A DNA stretch of 35,129 nt from JAOUEA01 sp039933515. Lineage in GTDB: Bacteria > Actinomycetota > UBA4738 > HRBIN12. Under the pieces are notes generated by a model. The model searched no databases and was not told the origin of the DNA. It saw nothing but the letters and a program-made list of their open reading frames with translations. The position numbers were made by a program, and so were the translations under genes. The DNA is taken from positions 1-35,129 of the forward strand of contig JBDTNY010000018.1 of NCBI GenBank assembly GCA_039933515.1, in the 5' to 3' direction. This document shows positions 6,121 through 14,870 of the stretch, piece by piece (the stretch's first letter is position 1; each line of letters starts with the position of its first letter).

Positions 6121-8493
6121 CTACTCCTTCTCGCCGGCCTCGATGAGCGCGGCCGGTGAGTCGGGAACCAAGACGGTGGCCTCGAGTCCGTGGCCCTCAA
6201 CTTCGACCCTCGGCAGCCATTCGAGCCACCCCGGCAGGTACCAGTTGCGGTCCCCCAGGAGCTTCATCGTCGAGGGCACCAGGATCGAGCGCACGATCGT
6301 GGCGTCCAAGAAGACGGCCACCGCGAGCCCGAACCCCATCTGCTCCAACGAGGTGAGGCGTCCGGCTGCGAAGCCGGCGAAAACCGCGACCATGATGACC
6401 GCCGCGCCGGTGATGATCCCGCCGGTCGTCCGGAGGCCGTACGCCACGGCCTCGGCGTTGTCCCGCGTCTTGTCGTACTCCTCACGGATCCTGCTGATCA
6501 GGAAGACGTGGTAGTCCATGGAGAGTCCGAACAGGATCGAGAACAGGAACAGCGGGAGCCACGCCTCGATCGCATCCACCTGCTGGAACCCGAAGAGGTT
6601 CGCGATCCCTTCACCGATCGCGGGACCGCCCTTCTGGAAGACCAGCACGATCAAGCCGTACGCGGCACCAACCGACAGCAGGTTCATCACGATCGCCTTG
6701 GCCGGAACGACCAGGGAGCGGAACACCACGGTCAGCAGCAGGAACGACAGGCCCAGCACCACCAGGATGATCAGAGGCGTGTACCGGTCGGACGTGTCGA
6801 AGAAGTCTCTGACGAACGCGCTCTCCCCACCGACGAGGACCGAGGCGTCCACCCCGTCGAACGACGCCGGGATGTAGTCGGTCCGTAGGGCGTCGATCTC
6901 CAAGATCGCCGCCTCGCTCTGCGCATCGGTTGCCTCACCGGCAAGCGGGATCTCGATCAGCGCGACGGAACCGTCCTGACTCACCTGAGGCTCCCCAGGC
7001 GCACCAAGGTTGGGGTCATCGGCGACGGCCGACTCGAACGAGTCCACCGCCTGCTGGATCTCGGACGAGAGCGTCCCCGGCGCACCCGCGGCGCCGGGCG
7101 TCCCGACGTCCTGTCCCGAGATCACGATCTGCGCCTTCGCCTGCGCCCCAGACCTGGGGAACTCGGCGATCAGTACGTTGTAGGCCAGCTTCGACTGGAC
7201 GTCCTCGGGCAGCGTGCTGATCCCCGACAGCCCGGTCTTGATGCCCATGCCGTCGTCCTCGGGGTGCCCCTGGATCCAATACGGGAGTGAAAGGGCGATC
7301 ATGAAGGTCCCCGCCACGACGAGCCATGCGACCGGGTGCCCCATCACGGCACGAGACGCGCGATCCCAGAATCCCCCGGGACGACCGTGCTCCGTGTCAC
7401 GGTTGCGACCGAATATCTTGCCCGCGTTGATCTTGTCGCCGAGCATCGACAGGATCGCTGGGAGCAGCGTCATCGACGCAGCGACCGACACGAGCACCAC
7501 GATGATCGCGCCGCCGGCCAGGCTGCGGAAGATCGTGGTGGGGACGAGCAGCATGCCGGCGAGCGCCAGCACCACCGTCAAGCCGCTGAAGAACACCGCG
7601 CGGTTCGCGGTTGCCCCCGAGGCGGCGATCGCGTCCATCTTCTCGCGCCCGCGCTGCCGCTCTTCCCGGTAGCGAGACACGATGAACAACGAGTAGTCGA
7701 TACCGACGGCCAGGCCCATCATCGAGATCAGGTTCGGCGTGAAGAAGCTGAAGCTCCAGAGCTGACCGAACAAGCCGACGATCCCCAGCGTGACCGCGAT
7801 AGCGAAGATCCCCATCACGATCGGCGTGACCCCGGCCACGACCGCGCCGAAGACGACGATCAGCACGATGATCGCCGCCATGATGCCAATGCCTTCGCCG
7901 AACCGCAGGTCCTCTTCGGAGATCTTCTTGAAGTCCTCGGACGAGCTCACCTGGCCGAGCATGTACGCCGTCACACCACTGCCCGAGGCCTTCTCGCGTA
8001 GCGCGTCGATCTCGGTGACGTGCTCGGTGGCCACGTCGATGTCGCCGGCGTAGACCATGAAGAAGAGCACGGCCTTGCCGTCCTCTGACGGGATCGGGCC
8101 GAGCGCCGCCAGCCTCGGGTCGGCTGCCGCTTCGGCGGGTGCGGGGAAGGACGGCGGCACGGCAGCCACGACATCGGGACCGAGCTGCTGCAGCCCAGCG
8201 AGCAGGCCGTTCACCTTCTCGAGGAACGCGGGATCCTGCACGGCGCCGGCGCTGTCGCCCGCGACGATGAATGTCTCGGATACCGAATCGTCCGCGAGCT
8301 GGCGGTCCTCGAGGATCTGCTTGGCCTGCTTGGCCTCAGGCGTGTTCGTGAAGTCGAAATCGGTCGTGAGCGCTCCGCCCAGCAGCGTCGCCAAGGACGC
8401 GATGCCTGCCACCAAGATCAGGAACCAGATCCCGACGGTCCTGCCCGGATGCCTGCTGCTCGCTCTCGCGAGTGACTCGGGATTGATCTTCAT
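6121..8493 (-). CDS. MMPL/RND-family transporter
   Basis: The 790-residue protein has the duplicated MMPL plan: one N-terminal helix, a large extracytoplasmic loop (about residues 40-190), five to six helices, a second helix with extracytoplasmic loop (about 400-560) and a final helix bundle. The conserved helix segments VGIDYSLFIVSRYREE and LSMDYHVFLISRIREEY carry the Asp-Tyr pairs used for proton-driven export. It should pump lipids or hydrophobic drugs across the membrane. The start has a purine-rich Shine-Dalgarno about 8 nt upstream. A divergent TetR gene and an operator across its promoter imply ligand-induced expression. The cargo cannot be read from sequence. Confidence 0.9.
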   Translation of the reverse strand: MKINPESLARASSRHPGRTVGIWFLILVAGIASLATLLGGALTTDFDFTNTPEAKQAKQILEDRQLADDSVSETFIVAGDSAGAVQDPAFLEKVNGLLAGLQQLGPDVVAAVPPSFPAPAEAAADPRLAALGPIPSEDGKAVLFFMVYAGDIDVATEHVTEIDALREKASGSGVTAYMLGQVSSSEDFKKISEEDLRFGEGIGIMAAIIVLIVVFGAVVAGVTPIVMGIFAIAVTLGIVGLFGQLWSFSFFTPNLISMMGLAVGIDYSLFIVSRYREERQRGREKMDAIAASGATANRAVFFSGLTVVLALAGMLLVPTTIFRSLAGGAIIVVLVSVAASMTLLPAILSMLGDKINAGKIFGRNRDTEHGRPGGFWDRASRAVMGHPVAWLVVAGTFMIALSLPYWIQGHPEDDGMGIKTGLSGISTLPEDVQSKLAYNVLIAEFPRSGAQAKAQIVISGQDVGTPGAAGAPGTLSSEIQQAVDSFESAVADDPNLGAPGEPQVSQDGSVALIEIPLAGEATDAQSEAAILEIDALRTDYIPASFDGVDASVLVGGESAFVRDFFDTSDRYTPLIILVVLGLSFLLLTVVFRSLVVPAKAIVMNLLSVGAAYGLIVLVFQKGGPAIGEGIANLFGFQQVDAIEAWLPLFLFSILFGLSMDYHVFLISRIREEYDKTRDNAEAVAYGLRTTGGIITGAAVIMVAVFAGFAAGRLTSLEQMGFGLAVAVFLDATIVRSILVPSTMKLLGDRNWYLPGWLEWLPRVEVEGHGLEATVLVPDSPAALIEAGEKE

Positions 8494-8538
8494 CTCGCGT
8501 TCCCCCCCTTCCGCGCCGGCCGCGCCGGGCTCACGTTG

Positions 8539-8588
8539 ACGTACGGTGTATGCTTACGTTGTACGTGAACATAGACGTACATCGTAAG
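8539..8588. promoter_or_regulatory. TetR-type operator: three-arm inverted repeats
   Basis: CTTACGTTGTACGT (8553-8566) and ACGTACATCGTAAG (8575-8588) are 14-bp arms of an inverted repeat with one mismatch and an 8-bp spacer. A third, weaker arm, ACGTACGGTGTATG (8539-8552), is back to back with the first and matches the consensus at 10 of 14 positions. The block lies between the divergent mmpL and tetR genes and covers the mmpL -10, so the TetR protein probably represses mmpL and itself. Confidence 0.75.
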
Positions 8589-8596
8589 GTTGTCAA
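8568..8596 (-). promoter_or_regulatory. mmpL promoter
   Basis: On the reverse strand a perfect -35 TTGACA (8596-8591) is followed by a 17-bp spacer and a -10 TATGTT (8573-8568). One operator arm fills the spacer and the other starts just past the -10. The predicted leader is about 68 nt. Confidence 0.75.
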
Positions 8597-8614
8597 CCGA
8601 ACGGACGGTGAACG

Positions 8615-9295
8615 GTGTCCCCCAAAGCCGATGCTGCCGACAAGCCCAGAGAGCGGCTCACACGCAACCGGGTGATCGACGCAGCCCTGCAGATCATGGA
8701 CGCCGAGGGGGTCGAGGCCGTGACGATGCGACGGGTCGCCCGAGAAGTCGGCGTGGAGGCCATGTCCCTCTACAACCACGTCACCGACAAAGAAGACCTC
8801 CTCGACGGCATCTGCGCCCGGGTCATGGCCGACTTCCGGTTCCCCGACGAAGACGGCGACTGGGTCGCCACGACGCGTCACGGCGCGTCCGAGTGGCGCC
8901 GCGTGCTGAAGAGTCACCCCAACGTCCTCGCGCTGTTCGCCGAGCGCAATAAGCCGATGACTGACCTCGATGCCCTGATGCCGATGGAGTTCGCACTCCG
9001 CACGATCGGGCGAGCCGGCATGGGAGAACGCGAAGCTGTGCAGGTCTTCAACGTGATGGGCGGCTACATCATGGGCTTCGTGATGATGGAGAGCGGCCGG
9101 ATGTTCGGCGGTGGCACGATGGAGAAGGACGCCCCGTCGCCCGACCAGATGACTCATGTGCTCGCGGCCGGTCAGCTTCCCTGTGTGGCCGCCGCGCTCC
9201 CCCACCTCGCGAACTGCGACCCCGACGAGCAGTTCGCGTTCGGCCTCGATCTGTTGCTCGCCGGGCTCAAGGCCCGGTACGGCCTTCTCGCTTGA
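8615..9295 (+). CDS. TetR-family transcriptional repressor
   Basis: The 226-residue protein has an N-terminal helix-turn-helix (about residues 16-62: RNRVIDAALQIMDAEG, TMRRVAREVGV, MSLYNHVTDKEDLL), the standard TetR DNA-binding domain. The C-terminal ligand domain is of the TetR_C type, with hydrophobic Met-rich helices (VFNVMGGYIMGFVMM) suited to a lipophilic inducer. It starts with GTG and has only a weak Shine-Dalgarno. It is divergent from mmpL with the inverted-repeat operator between, so it should repress the exporter and its own gene until an efflux substrate binds. Confidence 0.9.
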   Translation: MSPKADAADKPRERLTRNRVIDAALQIMDAEGVEAVTMRRVAREVGVEAMSLYNHVTDKEDLLDGICARVMADFRFPDEDGDWVATTRHGASEWRRVLKSHPNVLALFAERNKPMTDLDALMPMEFALRTIGRAGMGEREAVQVFNVMGGYIMGFVMMESGRMFGGGTMEKDAPSPDQMTHVLAAGQLPCVAAALPHLANCDPDEQFAFGLDLLLAGLKARYGLLA

Positions 9296-9301
9296 GCCGG
9301 G

Positions 9302-10480
9302 TCAGATCAGCGCCAGCTCGCGGCCGACCCGGCCGAAGGTCGACAACGCCTCAGCGAGATCGTCCGCGGTGTGGTCCGCGGTCACGATCGTGCGCACGCG
9401 GGCCAGGCCCTTGCCCACGGTCGGGAAGACGATCGCCGGGCAGAACACGCCCTCCTCGAAGAGCCGCCGCGCGAACGTCTGCGTGGCCTCTTCGTCGCCG
9501 GTGATCACCGGTGTGATCGGCGTCTCGCTGGTGCCCGTCTCGAATCCGAGCGCTTGAAGGCCGTCCTTCAGCGTGGCCGTGTTCGACCACAGTCTCGCGA
9601 GCCTGTCGGGCTCGTCCTCGATGATCGCGAGCGCCTCGATGCACGCGGCGACCACAGCGGGCGGCGCGCTCGTCGAAAACAGGAAGGGGCGCCCGCGGTT
9701 CGCCAACCAGTCGGTGAGATTCGTCGACCCTGCGATGAACCCCCCGAGCACCCCGATCGCCTTCGACAACGTCCCCACCTGGATGTCCACTCGGCCGTGC
9801 AGCCCGAAATGATCGACGGTTCCGGCGCCACCGGCGCCCAGGACCCCGCTCGCGTGGGCGTCGTCGATCATCATGATCGCGCCGTGACGCTCCGCGACTT
9901 CCACGAGATCCGGCAAAGGCGCGATGTCGCCGTCCATCGAGAACACCCCGTCCGTGATCAGCAGCTGGCGGCGGCCCGGCTTCGCGGTATCGGTCAGCAG
10001 CCGGTCCGCGTGATCAGCGTCGCGATGATCGAAGACCGCGATCTCGGCTCGCGACAGCCTCGCTCCGTCGATGATCGAGGCGTGGTTCAGCCGGTCACTC
10101 ACGATCACGTCCTCTTTCGACAGGATCGCGGCCACCGTGCCGGCGTTCGCTGTGAACCCGGACTGGAACATCAACGCGGACTCGGCGTGCTTGAACGCCG
10201 CGAACCGCTCTTCCAGCTCGTGGTGCAGCGCCATGGTGCCCGCGATCGTGCGGACGGCGCCGCTGCCGGCTCCGAGCCGGAGCGCCGCGTTGCTCGCAGC
10301 CCGATTCATCCGCGGATGGCTCGCGAGCCCCAGGTAGTTGTTCGAGGCGAGATTGATCACGTCGCGCCCATCGAACCGGGCGCGAGCTCCGGTCATCCCC
10401 TCGAGGGTCCGGGGGTGCAGGAGCAGCCCGCCTTCTTGCAGCGTGGCCAGCTCATCCTTCAGATAGTCGAGCGCGCCCAT
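9302..10480 (-). CDS. kbl: glycine C-acetyltransferase (2-amino-3-ketobutyrate CoA ligase)
   Basis: This 392-residue PLP enzyme is of the alpha-oxoamine synthase family, with SNNYLGLASHP near residue 45, GSGAVRTIAGT, the Asp-His pair in IDDAHASG that holds the pyridine ring, and the Schiff-base lysine in GTLSKAIG (about residue 240). It cleaves 2-amino-3-ketobutyrate with CoA to glycine and acetyl-CoA. Length is normal for the family. It follows tdh with only one base between the tdh stop and its ATG, so the two enzymes of threonine breakdown are co-translated. Related enzymes (8-amino-7-oxononanoate synthase, ALA synthase) are less likely given the neighbour. Confidence 0.93.
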   Translation of the reverse strand: MGALDYLKDELATLQEGGLLLHPRTLEGMTGARARFDGRDVINLASNNYLGLASHPRMNRAASNAALRLGAGSGAVRTIAGTMALHHELEERFAAFKHAESALMFQSGFTANAGTVAAILSKEDVIVSDRLNHASIIDGARLSRAEIAVFDHRDADHADRLLTDTAKPGRRQLLITDGVFSMDGDIAPLPDLVEVAERHGAIMMIDDAHASGVLGAGGAGTVDHFGLHGRVDIQVGTLSKAIGVLGGFIAGSTNLTDWLANRGRPFLFSTSAPPAVVAACIEALAIIEDEPDRLARLWSNTATLKDGLQALGFETGTSETPITPVITGDEEATQTFARRLFEEGVFCPAIVFPTVGKGLARVRTIVTADHTADDLAEALSTFGRVGRELALI

Positions 10481-10481
10481 C

Positions 10482-11543
10482 TCAGCCTCCCGGCAGCATG
10501 ATGACCTTGCCCGACCGGCCCGATGCCGTGGTCGCGAAGGCCTCCTCGTACCTCTCGAGCGGGAATCGGTGGGTGATCACCGGCCCGACGTCGACGCGCC
10601 CGGTGGAGAGCAGCGTAGTGGTCTGCTGCCAGGTGCGGAACATCTCGCGGCCCGTGATGCCCTGGAGGCGGGCCTCCTTGAAGATCACCTGGTCGTTCAG
10701 ATCGAGCGTCACCTTCCCGTCAGGGAGTCCGAGCAGCGACATCCGGCCGCCGCGCGCGAGCATCCTGGTGCCCTGGTCGATCGCGCGCGCGTTCCCGCTC
10801 ATCTCCAGCACGACCTCGGCGCCGGTCCCCTTCGTGAGTTCGAGCACCGCGTGCACCGGGTCGGTCTCAAGGGGGTCGATCGATACGTCGGCGCCCATCT
10901 CGGCGGCCTTTCCACGCCGGTACTCGTTCGGCTCGATCGCCACGACCTTCCACGCGCCGAGCGAACGGGCGATCGCCACCGCGAACATCCCGATCGGCCC
11001 GCAGCCGATGACCACCACCGCGTTCGTCGCGATGTCCTCACCGCCCCCGGTGCCGAAGGCTGCATGCACCGCATTGCCGAACGGCTCCATCACGGAGGCG
11101 GCGTCGGGGTCGATCCCCTCGCCGACGACCCAGGCGTTCTGCGCCGGCAGTACGACGTAGTCAGCGAACGCCCCTTCGACGTCGACCCCCAGGATCCGAA
11201 GGTTCTCGCAGATGTGTGCCCGGCCCGTCTGACAGGTGGAGCAGTGACCGCACGCGATGTGCGTCTCCGCCGCCACGAATGCGCCGGGCTGGAGATGATG
11301 CACCTCGTCCCCCACCGCCTCGACGGTACCGGCGACTTCGTGCCCGAACGTCATCGGCACCTGCGGGATGCGACCTTCTGCCCACTCGTTCCAGTCGAAG
11401 ATGTGGAGGTCCGTCCCGCATATCGACGCGCCATGGACCTTGACCAACACCTCGTCGTCCCGGGGATCTGGCACCGGAACCTCGACCAGCTCTGCGCCGG
11501 GGGCGCGCGCGGTCTTGCGGAGTGCTCGCATCATGGCTGCCAC
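10482..11543 (-). CDS. tdh: L-threonine 3-dehydrogenase
   Basis: The 353-residue protein is a zinc-dependent medium-chain dehydrogenase. Catalytic zinc ligands lie in ASICGTDLH and FGHE, structural zinc cysteines in CGHCSTCQTGRAHIC, and the NAD-binding glycines in VIGCGPIGM. It oxidises L-threonine to 2-amino-3-ketobutyrate, the substrate of the kbl product encoded just downstream. The GTG at 11543 lies 6 nt after a TACGCT box, pointing to leaderless translation from there; ATG codons at 11534 and 11531 are in-frame alternatives. Confidence 0.93.
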   Translation of the reverse strand: MAAMMRALRKTARAPGAELVEVPVPDPRDDEVLVKVHGASICGTDLHIFDWNEWAEGRIPQVPMTFGHEVAGTVEAVGDEVHHLQPGAFVAAETHIACGHCSTCQTGRAHICENLRILGVDVEGAFADYVVLPAQNAWVVGEGIDPDAASVMEPFGNAVHAAFGTGGGEDIATNAVVVIGCGPIGMFAVAIARSLGAWKVVAIEPNEYRRGKAAEMGADVSIDPLETDPVHAVLELTKGTGAEVVLEMSGNARAIDQGTRMLARGGRMSLLGLPDGKVTLDLNDQVIFKEARLQGITGREMFRTWQQTTTLLSTGRVDVGPVITHRFPLERYEEAFATTASGRSGKVIMLPGG

Positions 11544-11549
11544 GGTGCG

Positions 11550-11555
11550 AGCGTA
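11550..11555 (-). promoter_or_regulatory. TACGCT -10 box for tdh-kbl
   Basis: On the reverse strand TACGCT is followed by 6 nt and then the GTG start of tdh at 11543, the same spacing as at other starts in this window. Confidence 0.5.
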
Positions 11556-11589
11556 TCGGTTCGAGCCATTGCCCGCGGGCGGGAACCGA
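11556..11589. repeat. inverted repeat upstream of tdh
   Basis: TCGGTTC (11556-11562) and GAACCGA (11583-11589) form perfect 7-bp arms, centres about 27 bp apart, just upstream of the tdh -10. It could be an operator; there is no regulator gene next to it. Confidence 0.35.
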
Positions 11590-11642
11590 CTCGCGATCGA
11601 GACCGTCGAACCCCGAAACGACCCGGACAGAGAGGATCGACC

Positions 11643-12506
11643 ATGCAGCTCCGCGCCGTCGCCGCGATCGCGGCCCTCACCCTCGCATCAGCAGCCTGCG
11701 CCGACGCCTCGTCCACGACCTCGGGCACCGGTGCCATCGCGCATCCGACCGGGGCGAGCGAGCTCGTGCTCCGCGTCGCGACCGGTGGCGGGTTCACCGC
11801 ACCCGAGTACCAGCTCCGCCTTGTTCCCGAATTCAGCCTCTACGGCGACGGGACCCTCATAGCCCCCGGGGCACAGATCGAGATCTACCCCGGCCCGGCC
11901 CTCCCGTCGCTCCAGGGGCAATCCGTTTCCGAGGAAGGCATGCAGGCGATCCTTCAGGCCGCGATCGACGCGGGCGTGGAAACCCGTCACGACATGATCG
12001 ACATGGGCAGCACGATGGTGGCAGACGCACCCACCACCACGTTCACGATCTCGGCCGACGGGACGACGAATTCGTTCGGCGTGTACGCCCTCGGGATGTT
12101 CGACGGCGAACGTCCCCAGGGGATGTCCAAGGAGGAGTACGACGCGCGGGCGGAACTCTCGACGTTCGTGCAGGAGATCGGATCGCTCCAGAGCTGGCTC
12201 CCCTCGGGCTCACTCGGCACCGCCACCGATCAAGCTTCGACCGGGGCCCGCGTGTACGTCGGCGATGTCCGTCGCGACGAGCAGCTGTCGCAGCCGAAGA
12301 TCGCGTGGCCGCTCGACGCTGCCCTCGCCTCCTTCGGCGAGCCCGGTGGCGCCGGCTACCGATGTGGAGTCGTGACCGGCCCCGACTGGACCGACACTCT
12401 CGGCCCGCTTGCCGCGACGGCGAACGAGCTCACCCCGTGGGCGAGCGACGGGGAAAGATACGGCCTCGTGTTCCGCCCGTTGCTGCCCGACGAGTCGAGC
12501 TGTTAG
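11643..12506 (+). CDS. secreted or lipid-anchored protein of unknown function
   Basis: The product has 287 residues from ATG 11643, placed by a GAGAGG Shine-Dalgarno 8-9 nt upstream. The N-terminus is a signal peptide ending TLASAACADASS. The Cys fits a weak lipobox, since the -3 residue is not the usual Leu, so lipid anchoring is plausible but not certain. The mature part is a Gly/Thr-rich, mostly beta-type sequence (ELVLRVATGGGF, FSLYGDGTLI, TTTFTISADGTTNSFGVYALG) ending in Cys. I do not recognise the family. A 6-bp hairpin overlaps the stop. The open frame extends far 5' but there it is antisense to tdh. Confidence 0.75.
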   Translation: MQLRAVAAIAALTLASAACADASSTTSGTGAIAHPTGASELVLRVATGGGFTAPEYQLRLVPEFSLYGDGTLIAPGAQIEIYPGPALPSLQGQSVSEEGMQAILQAAIDAGVETRHDMIDMGSTMVADAPTTTFTISADGTTNSFGVYALGMFDGERPQGMSKEEYDARAELSTFVQEIGSLQSWLPSGSLGTATDQASTGARVYVGDVRRDEQLSQPKIAWPLDAALASFGEPGGAGYRCGVVTGPDWTDTLGPLAATANELTPWASDGERYGLVFRPLLPDESSC

Positions 12507-12522
12507 CCCGCATCGTCGGGCT
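12505..12522 (+). other. small hairpin at the stop of the secreted-protein gene
   Basis: AGCCCG (12505-12510) and CGGGCT (12517-12522) form a perfect 6-bp stem with a 6-nt loop overlapping the TAG stop. It may be a weak terminator or the first element of the leader that follows. Confidence 0.4.
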
Positions 12523-12631
12523 GAGCCGGCCAGGAGACCGCTGCACCGGTTCAGCCGAGGCTGACCGGCGTTCAAGAACTGCTCCCTCGCAGCCGACAAC
12601 TCAAGGGTCTACCGAGAGTCAGGTACGGACC
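12520..12631 (+). promoter_or_regulatory. candidate structured 5' leader of the GGDEF/EAL gene
   Basis: The gene-free stretch 12507-12632 holds competing hairpins. GCTGAGCCGG (12520-12529) can pair with CCGGTTCAGC (12546-12555) through one G-U pair. That second arm can instead pair with GGCTGACCGG (12559-12568), so the two folds exclude each other. A third hairpin pairs 12606-12613 with 12622-12631 (GGTC-TACC against GGTA and GACC with a 2-nt bulge) and ends one base before the TTG start, so it could mask initiation. I cannot match it to a known riboswitch class, including c-di-GMP-I. Confidence 0.4.
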
Positions 12632-12632
12632 T

Positions 12633-14870
12633 TTGACGCTGAACGAGCACGAGGAATCGATCGCAGACGCCCTGACGAGTTCGGGCCGCTTCTCCGCGCC
12701 CGATCGCGACGCCTCCGGGCTCTCGCTCGAGGCGCTCTATCGTGACCTCCAATCCCGCTACCGCGGGTTGATCGATCGTCTCCCGGCGGTGATCTATCTC
12801 GACAGCATCGCAGGCGAAGGCACGATGGTCGATATCAGCCCGACGATCGAGCAGCTCCTCGGCATCACGCGCGACGAATGGCTCAGCCGCTTCGCGGTAT
12901 GGCAAGAAGCCGTCCACGCCGACGATCTCGAGCGGGTCCTCGCCGAGAGCGAGCGGTCGGTCGCGACCGGTGAGCCCTTCCGCATCGAATACCGGGCGTT
13001 CCATCGCGACGGTCGTCTCCGCTGGATCCGCGAGGACTCCGTCTTGATCTCGGACGATCGCGGCGTGCCGTTGTACTGGCTCGGCCTGATGCTCGACGTC
13101 ACCGACCTGAGGAACGCCCGGCGAGAGCTCGAGGAGACCCAGTCCAGGTACGGCGCGCTGGTGGAACAGATCCCTGCGGTCGTCTACGTGGACCTCGTCG
13201 ACGAGCACATGACCACGAGCTACGTGAGCCCCCAGATCCAGGACCTCCTGGGCGTCTCGCCCGAGGAGTACATCGAGGACTCGGACCTCTGGGCGAACAT
13301 GCTGCACCCCGAGGACCGTGACGAGGCCGTATCCACCTACCTCCGAGGCCGGGCGTCGGGGGAGCCGTTCGTCTTCGAATACCGTCTGATCGGCAGGGAC
13401 GGACGCGTCGTCTGGTTCCGCGACTCCGCGATCGTCCTCCCCGACGCGGACGGACGCCCGCAGCTGATCCAGGGGGTGATGCTCGACATCACCGAGCGCA
13501 AGGCAGCCGAGGCGCAGATCGCGTACCTCGCCTATCACGACAAGCTCACCGGTCTACCGAACCGCGCGATGTTCGACGAGCTGCTCGGGCTCTCGCTCGC
13601 CCGCGCGCGGCGCAACGACCTCGGCGTCGCGGTCGTCTCGGTCGACCTCGACAACTTCAAGCTCGTGAACGATTCGCTCGGTCACGAAGCGGGCGACGAT
13701 CTGATCGTGCAACTCGCGGAACGTCTGCGGTATGCGATCCGCGATACCGACCTCGTGTCGCGGCCCGGAGGAGACGAGTTCCTGCTGCTGCTCGCGGACA
13801 TCGACCGCACGCCGCCGATGCCCGGGGGACAGGACGGGGCCACGATCGTCGCCGAATCGGTCGCGATGCGCGTGCAGGAATCGCTGAACGAGGCATTCGA
13901 GGTCGGTGGGACAGAGCTCTACCTCACCGCGAGCCTCGGGATCAGTGTCTTCCCCCTGGACGCCGACGGCGCGGTCGACCTGGTGAAGAACGCGGATGCC
14001 GCGATGTTCAAGAGTAAGAAGGCGGCGCCCGGCGGCTACATCGTGCACACCGCCGACGATGCCGACGCGATGACCCAGCTCTCGCTCTCAACTCGATTGC
14101 GTAAGGCGGTCGAGCAGAAGCAGTGGACCCTGCACTACCAACCGCTGATCGAGCTCGCGACCGGCTCGATGTATGGCGTGGAGGCGCTGATCCGTTGGCC
14201 GGAGCCCAACGGAGGGCTCGTTCCGCCGGGAGAGTTCATCCCGCTCGCCGAGGAGATGGGCTTGATCGAGGCGATCGGCGACTGGGTCCTTGAGGAGATC
14301 TGCCGCCAAGACGCGATGTGGCGGGCAGAAGGGCTGACGCTCGAGGTGGGCTTCAACCTGTCGCCGCGGCAGCTGTGGCTGCCCGAGCTCGTCGACAAGA
14401 TCGTCTCGCCGATCGTCATCGCCGGCCTGGACCCGACGCGAGTCACGGTCGAGATCACTGAATCGACGGCGATGACTGACCCCGACCGGACCGTCGAGAT
14501 CCTTCGCAAGATGAAGGACCGAGGACTGCGACTCGCGATCGACGACTTCGGCACCGGCTATTCCTCGCTGTCACGACTGCGTGACATGCCGGTCGACATC
14601 TTGAAGATCGACCGCGGTTTCGTCCGAGAAGTCGATCTGGACCAGAACGCGGGAAGCATGGTCTCGGCGATGATCACCCTCGCCTCGAACCTCGGGATGA
14701 CTCCGCTCGCGGAGGGGATCGAGACCGAGGCGGAGTGGCGATTCCTCGCCGACCGCGGGTGCGAGCTCGGCCAGGGATACTTCTTCTCGCGGCCCGTGCC
14801 ACCCGAGGAGATCCTGGCGATCTATCGCCGTACCACGTTGACCGTCATCGAAGGTGAGCGCCCCGCCTAG
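12633..14870 (+). CDS. PAS-PAS-GGDEF-EAL c-di-GMP synthase/phosphodiesterase
   Basis: The product has 745 residues. Two PAS sensor domains (about 30-160 and 165-290, each ending in DVTD or DITER) precede a GGDEF domain (about 295-465) and an EAL domain (about 485-735). There is no membrane helix. The diguanylate cyclase motif is intact (GGDEF, 379-383) and so are the phosphodiesterase residues (EAL 517-519, DDFGTGYSSL, LKIDR, EGIET). It could both make and destroy c-di-GMP, with the PAS domains choosing the activity. TTG 12633 is the only plausible start, preceded by the structured leader. It is a close paralogue of the gene at 19013-21295, in opposite orientation. The stop overlaps the convergent helicase stop in CTAG. 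Confidence 0.92.
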   Translation: MTLNEHEESIADALTSSGRFSAPDRDASGLSLEALYRDLQSRYRGLIDRLPAVIYLDSIAGEGTMVDISPTIEQLLGITRDEWLSRFAVWQEAVHADDLERVLAESERSVATGEPFRIEYRAFHRDGRLRWIREDSVLISDDRGVPLYWLGLMLDVTDLRNARRELEETQSRYGALVEQIPAVVYVDLVDEHMTTSYVSPQIQDLLGVSPEEYIEDSDLWANMLHPEDRDEAVSTYLRGRASGEPFVFEYRLIGRDGRVVWFRDSAIVLPDADGRPQLIQGVMLDITERKAAEAQIAYLAYHDKLTGLPNRAMFDELLGLSLARARRNDLGVAVVSVDLDNFKLVNDSLGHEAGDDLIVQLAERLRYAIRDTDLVSRPGGDEFLLLLADIDRTPPMPGGQDGATIVAESVAMRVQESLNEAFEVGGTELYLTASLGISVFPLDADGAVDLVKNADAAMFKSKKAAPGGYIVHTADDADAMTQLSLSTRLRKAVEQKQWTLHYQPLIELATGSMYGVEALIRWPEPNGGLVPPGEFIPLAEEMGLIEAIGDWVLEEICRQDAMWRAEGLTLEVGFNLSPRQLWLPELVDKIVSPIVIAGLDPTRVTVEITESTAMTDPDRTVEILRKMKDRGLRLAIDDFGTGYSSLSRLRDMPVDILKIDRGFVREVDLDQNAGSMVSAMITLASNLGMTPLAEGIETEAEWRFLADRGCELGQGYFFSRPVPPEEILAIYRRTTLTVIEGERPA

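Noticed and set aside
10569..11642. Long 5' extension of the secreted-protein frame over tdh
   Set aside because: It is antisense shadow of tdh; the signal peptide and Shine-Dalgarno fix the start at 11643.
12507..12632. Known c-di-GMP riboswitch before the GGDEF/EAL gene
   Set aside because: I could not find the conserved c-di-GMP-I or -II core; only unassigned hairpins are supported.
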